Assembly: GCF_002217795.2 (NCBI RefSeq)
Contig: NZ_AP018823.1
Span: 2,232,001-2,296,000 of the forward strand
Direction of reading: 5' to 3'
From: Aquitalea magnusonii
GTDB lineage: Bacteria; Pseudomonadota; Gammaproteobacteria; Burkholderiales; Chromobacteriaceae
DNA: 64,000 nt
The notes under the pieces were generated by a model that saw only the letters and a list, made by a program, of their open reading frames with translations, ran no database searches and had not been told where the DNA came from. Shown here piece after piece: positions 59,418 to 64,000 of the stretch (position 1 is the first letter of the stretch; each line of letters starts with the position of its first letter). The translations under genes were made by a program, and so were the position numbers.

Positions 59418-60251
59418 TCAGTAACTCAGCTTGGCCACGGCACGCAATTCTTCCGGCGTGGTGCTGCCAAAACCGAAGAATTCCAGATAGGCCGGAATCA
59501 TTTCAAACAGCATGTCGGTCCCTAGCTGGATACGGCAGCCCTTGGCCTGCGCCGCCGCCAGCAGCGGGGTGATTTCCTTTTTCATCACCACTTCGCCAAC
59601 AAAGGTGTCCGGGCTGACCCGGTCCATGTCAAACGGCAGCGGGTCGTCGTCCTTCATGCCCAGCGGAGTGGCGTTGACGATCAGCTCGAAACCGGCCGGG
59701 TCGTTGCTGCCCACCGATACCTTCAACTGCGGATAATGCTGACGCAAGCGCCCTGCCAGCGCTTCCGAAGACGCGGTATGGCTGTCGAACAAGGCCATTT
59801 CGGCCACCCCGGCAGCGGCCAGCGAGGCGGCAATGGCACACCCCACCCCACCATTGCCGGATACCAGCACCTTGCGCCCCTTGAGCGCAAAGCCCTTGCG
59901 CTCCACACCTCGCACAAAACCGGCACCGTCAAACTGGTCGCCCAGCAGCGTGCCATCCGGCCGCACCAGGATGGCATTGCAGGCACCGGCAATAGCGGCG
60001 GTGGGGGTGATTTCGTCCATCAGGCCCAGGGTAGTAACCTTGTGCGGCATGGTGACCAGTGCGCCGCGCAGATTGGTGAACTTGCGGATGCTGGCGAGCG
60101 CCGCCACATAGTCTTCCGGCTTGACGCCAATGGGCATCACCACGGCATCAATGCCCTGGCTGTCGAACCAGGGGTTGTAAATCATCGGAGCCTTAAAGCT
60201 CTCGGTGGGATAACCCAGATGGGCAATCAGCGTTGTCTTGCCACTAATCAC
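59418..60251 (-). CDS. Atypical shikimate dehydrogenase-like protein
   Basis: A 277-residue AroE-fold protein. GTG 60251 is chosen because GGAG lies 6 nt upstream; a TTG 12 nt earlier is the alternative. Catalytic Lys (LVTMPHKVTTL) and Asp (GDQFDGAGFV) and the nucleotide loop (VSGNGGVGCAIAASL) are present. Both substrate Ser residues of AroE (SKS) are replaced (FKA in TESFKAPMIYN), so it may oxidise a different hydroaromatic alcohol, for example quinate, or have lost tight shikimate binding. It pairs with aroQ, which fits a quinate route. Confidence 0.82.
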   Translation of the reverse strand: MISGKTTLIAHLGYPTESFKAPMIYNPWFDSQGIDAVVMPIGVKPEDYVAALASIRKFTNLRGALVTMPHKVTTLGLMDEITPTAAIAGACNAILVRPDGTLLGDQFDGAGFVRGVERKGFALKGRKVLVSGNGGVGCAIAASLAAAGVAEMALFDSHTASSEALAGRLRQHYPQLKVSVGSNDPAGFELIVNATPLGMKDDDPLPFDMDRVSPDTFVGEVVMKKEITPLLAAAQAKGCRIQLGTDMLFEMIPAYLEFFGFGSTTPEELRAVAKLSY

Positions 60252-60379
60252 GCATATCTCCAATCATGTTGCTGTCGTGATGCGCACGCATCAGTCGGGA
60301 GGGCCAAAGCCACCGCTCCCTGTTACATTGCTGCATCATCTGCTGTTTGGCAGTGGCATCCAACAACAAAATTGCTCTA

Positions 60380-60393
60380 ACTGATATATCAGT
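60380..60393. promoter_or_regulatory. Perfect palindrome upstream of the aroE-aroQ operon
   Basis: ACTGATATATCAGT is a perfect 14-bp palindrome about 130 bp before the atypical shikimate dehydrogenase start, inside the 463-bp AT-rich gap (60252-60714) shared with the divergent chemoreceptor. Its ATATCAGT arm resembles the TATCAG motifs at 26126 and 55460. Confidence 0.5.
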
Positions 60394-60461
60394 ATTGCTG
60401 GTTCAGCATGAAAGTCCTGCATTTACGGCATAACTAGCACATATATCCCGCGGCGCGCCAG

Positions 60462-60488
60462 AAAAAATATTCCAAAGGAATATTTTTT
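60462..60488. repeat. AT-rich perfect hairpin in the aroE/chemoreceptor gap
   Basis: AAAAAATATTCC-AAA-GGAATATTTTTT is a 12-bp perfect inverted repeat with a 3-nt loop and T-run on both strands. It may act as a weak bidirectional terminator or a protein site. I see no gene in the remainder of the gap, which is AT-rich and probably carries the chemoreceptor promoter. Confidence 0.55.
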
Positions 60489-60714
60489 AAATCATGTATA
60501 TGCACATCAACATGTCCAATAGCTAGTATCCCGTAGCGCAATTCGCTTGTAGTATCCAATCCGCCTAATTTGCATCAAAATGTTTAAATTTAGCCCAATC
60601 AATTAAACATATAATTCAAATCTGAAAACCTTATACTTTCATTGACTTATGCTTGCTGGCATTAGGCCGGCGTGCAAACATATTTACTTTTTCCACCAAA
60701 GAAATGAGAACAGC

Positions 60715-62343
60715 ATGAAGCTGACCATTGCACAAAGACTGACCGGGACATTGCTGGTTTGCCTGATCGCAATCCTGACCGTAGCCGGCTTCGCCTACAG
60801 CAATATGCGCAAGGCACAGGAGCGGGTTGAATTTATCGATAGAAACGTGCTGCCCAGCATAAAACTGCTATACCAATCCACCATTTACGGCGAACGCCTG
60901 CGCATCAATATCCGCGACTACATGTTGGCGGGCAATGCCGGGGAAAAAACTGCCGCCAGCGAGCGGCTGCGTGACAATGCCAGCAAGGTGGAAGCCGGGC
61001 TTAGCAGTTACGAAACCGGTTTTCTGGCGGACGAGCAGGACAAGCAATTGCTGGCGGCGGACAGGCAATCGCTGAAGGCCTACCTGGACAAGGCCCACGT
61101 TATCCAGGCCATGGCGGACGCCAACAATCAGGAGGGTATCAGCAAGGAACTCTCGCAAACCGGCGAGTTCCGCAATCTGGCCAACCAGTTTACCCAAGCG
61201 ATGGAAGACCACGTTACCTACAACAACAAGATGGCCAAACAACTGACCGAAGAGGGTCTGCACAATTACCAACAGGCAGTCAACCTGTTTGCCACCATCA
61301 TTGTGTTGGCAGTGCTGGTGGCTGGCGGCCTGGGTTTCACACTGGTGCGGGAAATCCGCCACCGCATGCAGGTCCTGCGCGACAGCCTGCGCCATGTGGC
61401 GCAAGAACTGGACTTCACCCAGCGCATCAAGGTTACCCGCCCGGATGAACTGGGCAATGCCGCCGATGCCTTTAACAAGCTGCTGGACACCATGCAAGGC
61501 AATCTGCAATCGGTCAAACAGGGGGCGCTGACCATTGCCAGCGTGTCCACCGAACTGGCCGCCACGGCCAATCAGGTAGCCACCGCCGCCCAGCACCAGA
61601 GCAGTGCCTCATCCAATATGGCGGCCACGGTGGAAGAGATGACCGTCAGCGTCAACCATGTGGCCGACCGCGCCAGCGAGGCCAACTCCGCCTCCGTCAG
61701 CTCCGGCCAGTTGGCCGAACAGGGCAAGATCACCATCAGCAAGGCCGCCAGCGATATTCAGCACATCTCGCGCACCGTAGATGCAGCCTCGGCACAGCTA
61801 CGCGGGCTGGAAGAAAAGAGCCAGCAGGTTTCCCGCGTGGTACAGGTAATCCGTGACGTGGCCGACCAGACCAATCTGCTGGCGCTCAATGCCGCCATCG
61901 AGGCCGCCCGTGCCGGCGAGCAGGGCCGTGGCTTTGCCGTGGTGGCCGACGAAGTGCGCAAGCTGGCCGAACGTACCGCGCAGTCCACGCAGGAAATCGC
62001 CTCCACCATCACGGCCATCCAGGAAAGTGCCGAGGTGGCGGTGAAGGCGATGGGACAGGTGGAAACCAACGTGGCCGATGGCGTGCGTGGTGCCGAAGAG
62101 GCCAATCAATCCATCGTGGCCATCGGCAGCGGCAGCCAGCGCGCGGTGGTGCTGGTGGATGAAATCACCAATGCCATCAAGGAACAAAGCGTGGCCACCA
62201 TCAATATTGCCCAGCAGGTGGAAGGCATTGCGCAGATGGCGGAAGAAAGCAGTGCCGCCGCCGGCAATACCGCCAGCTCGGCCCAGCAACTGGACAACTT
62301 GTCACGCCAGTTGCAGAACATTGTCGATGCCTACAAGATCTGA
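60715..62343 (+). CDS. Methyl-accepting chemotaxis protein with four-helix-bundle sensor
   Basis: A 542-residue chemoreceptor starting at ATG 60715. TM1 (about 9-28, [20 protein letters not shown]), a periplasmic four-helix-bundle domain (about 32-185, with [22 protein letters not shown]), TM2 (about 190-212, [20 protein letters not shown]), HAMP (about 213-265), and the signalling domain with [20 protein letters not shown] and [20 protein letters not shown]. Ligand unknown. It is divergent from the aroE-aroQ operon and followed by a strong terminator. Confidence 0.93.
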   Translation: MKLTIAQRLTGTLLVCLIAILTVAGFAYSNMRKAQERVEFIDRNVLPSIKLLYQSTIYGERLRINIRDYMLAGNAGEKTAASERLRDNASKVEAGLSSYETGFLADEQDKQLLAADRQSLKAYLDKAHVIQAMADANNQEGISKELSQTGEFRNLANQFTQAMEDHVTYNNKMAKQLTEEGLHNYQQAVNLFATIIVLAVLVAGGLGFTLVREIRHRMQVLRDSLRHVAQELDFTQRIKVTRPDELGNAADAFNKLLDTMQGNLQSVKQGALTIASVSTELAATANQVATAAQHQSSASSNMAATVEEMTVSVNHVADRASEANSASVSSGQLAEQGKITISKAASDIQHISRTVDAASAQLRGLEEKSQQVSRVVQVIRDVADQTNLLALNAAIEAARAGEQGRGFAVVADEVRKLAERTAQSTQEIASTITAIQESAEVAVKAMGQVETNVADGVRGAEEANQSIVAIGSGSQRAVVLVDEITNAIKEQSVATINIAQQVEGIAQMAEESSAAAGNTASSAQQLDNLSRQLQNIVDAYKI

Positions 62344-62360
62344 CCCAGCATCTTGCAGGC

Positions 62361-62392
62361 AAAATGCCGGCACCTGGTGCCGGCATTTTTTT
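62361..62392. terminator. Bidirectional intrinsic terminator
   Basis: ATGCCGGCACC / GGTGCCGGCAT (62364-62386) with T7 on the plus strand and T4 on the minus strand, between the convergent chemoreceptor and efeB genes. Confidence 0.88.
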
Positions 62393-62417
62393 AGCTGCCC
62401 AAGCGCATCTGCTGCGC

Positions 62418-63698
62418 TCAGGCGGTGGCTTGCAGCAAGGACTGGCCCAGCCAGCCATTGCCTTCCACCCCGGGTAAGGCAAAGAAATAACCACCACCAA
62501 AGGGCTTGATGTATTCCTCCAGCGGCTCGCCATTCAGCCGCTTCTGGGTAGCAATGAAGCCGGTTTGCAGATTGGACTGGAAGCAGATGAACACCAGCCC
62601 CATGTCCAGTTGGCCGGATTTGGTCAGCCCCAGCGAGTAGCTGTAGCTGCGGCGCAGCAGCCGGGCATCGTGGCGGCCATGCTGGCGGGGTTCGGCACGG
62701 CGCATGTGGGAATCCAGCGGTACATGCTGGCCGTGCGGGTCGGCGGCAAAATCAGGGTCGTCAAATTCGTGCTGCTTGCCCAAGGGTGCGCCACTGGACT
62801 TGTCACGGCCAAAAATGCCCTGCTGCTCACCCAGCGGTGTCCGGTCCCACTGCTCCAGCGTGAAGCGGATCAGGCGGATGGCAACATAACTGCCACCCTT
62901 GGCCCAGGCCGGTTCCTTGTCCTTGTCGTCCACCCACACCAGTGCGTTCATCTGGGCGGCATCGGCGCTATCCGGATTGCCGGTGCCGTCCTTGAAGCCA
63001 AACAGATTGATGGGGGTACTGTTGTGGCGCACCGCGCCTGCCGGCTGGAAACCGTCCATTTTCCAGCGCGCCGCCAGCTTGTCCGGGCAGTGCTTGATGA
63101 TGTCACGCACGGCATGAATCACGGTCTCGCGCGCATTGGCACAGCATTGCAGCAGCAGGTCGCCATCACACCAGGCGGCATCCAGCGCATCATTGGGAAA
63201 GGCCGGCATCTGGCTCAGGTGCTGCGGCCGCTGTGCTTGCAGGCCAAAACGCCCATCAAACAAGGAGGCTCCCACCGCCACGGTGATGGTGAGGCGGTCT
63301 GGCGACACGGTATCGCCCAACAGGCCGGAATCCGGCGGTGGCAGCTTGGGCGGGCTGACGGCAGCCGGGCCACCACGCGTGAGAAAGGCAATGCGTTCGG
63401 TCAGCAACTGCAAGGTCTGTTGCAGGCCTTGGCGGTCTTTGGCCAGTACATCGAATGCAATGAAAATGGCTTCTTGCGGCGCAGGCGTGGTAATGCCGGC
63501 CTGATGCGCACCGCGATACGGCACCACTTCGCTTGCCGGATCAGCCGGGCTGGCCAGTTTGCCAAACCAGGCGGCACTGCCCAGCCCACCCGCCAACAGG
63601 CCGCCGCCAAACAGCCCGGCGCCACGCAGCAGGCTGCGGCGCTGGGGGTTGGCAATGGCGCTGGTGGCGGCGGTGGCGGGCTTGTCTTGTTCTGTCAT
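62418..63698 (-). CDS. efeB: EfeB-type deferrochelatase / DyP peroxidase
   Basis: A 426-residue DyP-type heme peroxidase starting at ATG 63698. A twin-arginine signal (NPQRRSLLRGAGLFGGGLL, residues 17-35) directs folded export. The DyP motif is GFKDGTGN (234-241) and the proximal heme ligand is H331 in DSHMRRAEP. EfeB acts in the periplasm with EfeO and EfeU in ferrous iron uptake and has been reported to extract iron from heme. It lies 40 nt after the cupredoxin-type efeO gene, in the same operon. Confidence 0.94.
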   Translation of the reverse strand: MTEQDKPATAATSAIANPQRRSLLRGAGLFGGGLLAGGLGSAAWFGKLASPADPASEVVPYRGAHQAGITTPAPQEAIFIAFDVLAKDRQGLQQTLQLLTERIAFLTRGGPAAVSPPKLPPPDSGLLGDTVSPDRLTITVAVGASLFDGRFGLQAQRPQHLSQMPAFPNDALDAAWCDGDLLLQCCANARETVIHAVRDIIKHCPDKLAARWKMDGFQPAGAVRHNSTPINLFGFKDGTGNPDSADAAQMNALVWVDDKDKEPAWAKGGSYVAIRLIRFTLEQWDRTPLGEQQGIFGRDKSSGAPLGKQHEFDDPDFAADPHGQHVPLDSHMRRAEPRQHGRHDARLLRRSYSYSLGLTKSGQLDMGLVFICFQSNLQTGFIATQKRLNGEPLEEYIKPFGGGYFFALPGVEGNGWLGQSLLQATA

Positions 63699-63738
63699 GA
63701 CGTTAGGTCTGTCTGTGTGATGCTGCCTTGCAGCATGT

Positions 63739-64000
63739 TCATTCAACAATCAGGACACCGTGCGGATTGCTCAGCAGGCCGCAGGTCATTTCGTATTTGC
63801 CGGGTTCCAGTTTGGCGGTCAGCTTCTGGGTGAAGCCGGGGGCGATGTTCTCGCGCTCCTCCACCACATACACCCCCTTGAGGATTTCCCATTCCACGAC
63901 GCGGGCGCTGTTGTTCTTGATCATGAACTGGGTTTTGCCGCGCTTGACGGTAAGCTGCATCGGCTCGCAGGCTTCATCCGTCACCCCGACATTGACAACG
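63739..64000 (-). CDS. efeO: EfeO-type cupredoxin protein, 5' end outside window
   Basis: A frame entering from the right edge and ending at 63739. Its 86 visible residues are the cupredoxin domain of Efe[41 protein letters not shown] and [15 protein letters not shown], with the Cys and Glu-Trp-Glu residues typical of that domain. The protein stops directly after the cupredoxin. In E. coli EfeO this domain is followed by the M75 peptidase-like domain, so here the M75 part must be a separate gene, lie upstream, or be missing. Start codon not visible. Confidence 0.85.
   Translation of the reverse strand, partial: VVNVGVTDEACEPMQLTVKRGKTQFMIKNNSARVVEWEILKGVYVVEERENIAPGFTQKLTAKLEPGKYEMTCGLLSNPHGVLIVE

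Overview
The window is about 62% G+C and is typical of a betaproteobacterium. Gene families and their arrangement suggest Neisseriales/Chromobacteriaceae (Aquitalea, Chromobacterium or Vogesella type). That placement is inference; no rRNA or other marker gene lies in the window.

Layout. (1) 1-~10.96 kb: early half of a Mu-like transposable prophage in reverse orientation. An S24/LexA-type repressor faces a leftward early operon: ner, a possible CII-like gene, MuA transposase, MuB ATPase, several HTH proteins, DUF3164, HU, DUF2786, gemA, a Mor-like activator and an unfinished membrane gene. The attL end lies near 10.92-10.96 kb; the right end is outside the window. (2) 11.2-16.2 kb: a periplasmic solute-binding protein, then a Fur-box-controlled TonB siderophore receptor and a PepSY membrane protein. 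(3) 16.9-25.8 kb: 1-Cys peroxiredoxin, TauD-like dioxygenase, AEC and MFS transporters, LysR, porin, TetR and an aromatic-acid/H+ symporter. (4) 26.6-32.5 kb: five co-directional genes (TIM-barrel isomerase-like, two KstD-like flavoproteins, an atypical shikimate-dehydrogenase-like protein, a NIPSNAP protein) that match no operon I know. (5) 32.7-40.5 kb: a type VI secretion VgrG island with a peptidoglycan-hydrolase effector and small exported or lipoprotein genes, partly very AT-rich. (6) 40.6-60.3 kb: hydroaromatic and protocatechuate catabolism: fused QuiC, a second split QuiC-like pair, quinate/shikimate dehydrogenases, AroQ, two LigAB-type extradiol dioxygenases and a complete 4,5-cleavage operon in the order galD-ligJ-ligK-ligI-ligA-ligB-ligC, with LysR and IclR regulators and a chemoreceptor. 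(7) 60.7-64 kb: a second chemoreceptor and an EfeB/EfeO iron-uptake fragment.

How the genes fit together. Quinate or shikimate would enter through the porin and MFS symporter. They would be oxidised by the shikimate-dehydrogenase family, dehydrated by AroQ and QuiC to protocatechuate, cleaved by LigAB, oxidised by LigC, hydrolysed by LigI, tautomerised by GalD, hydrated by LigJ and split by LigK to pyruvate and oxaloacetate. Every step from quinate to central metabolism has a candidate gene here.

The most unusual items are the flavoprotein module at 26.6-32.5 kb, the duplicated split QuiC whose VOC half has lost its metal ligands, a family of ~108 bp elements with terminal inverted repeats that sit within 10 nt of stop codons (three full copies and one deleted copy), and the compositionally chimeric T6SS effector.
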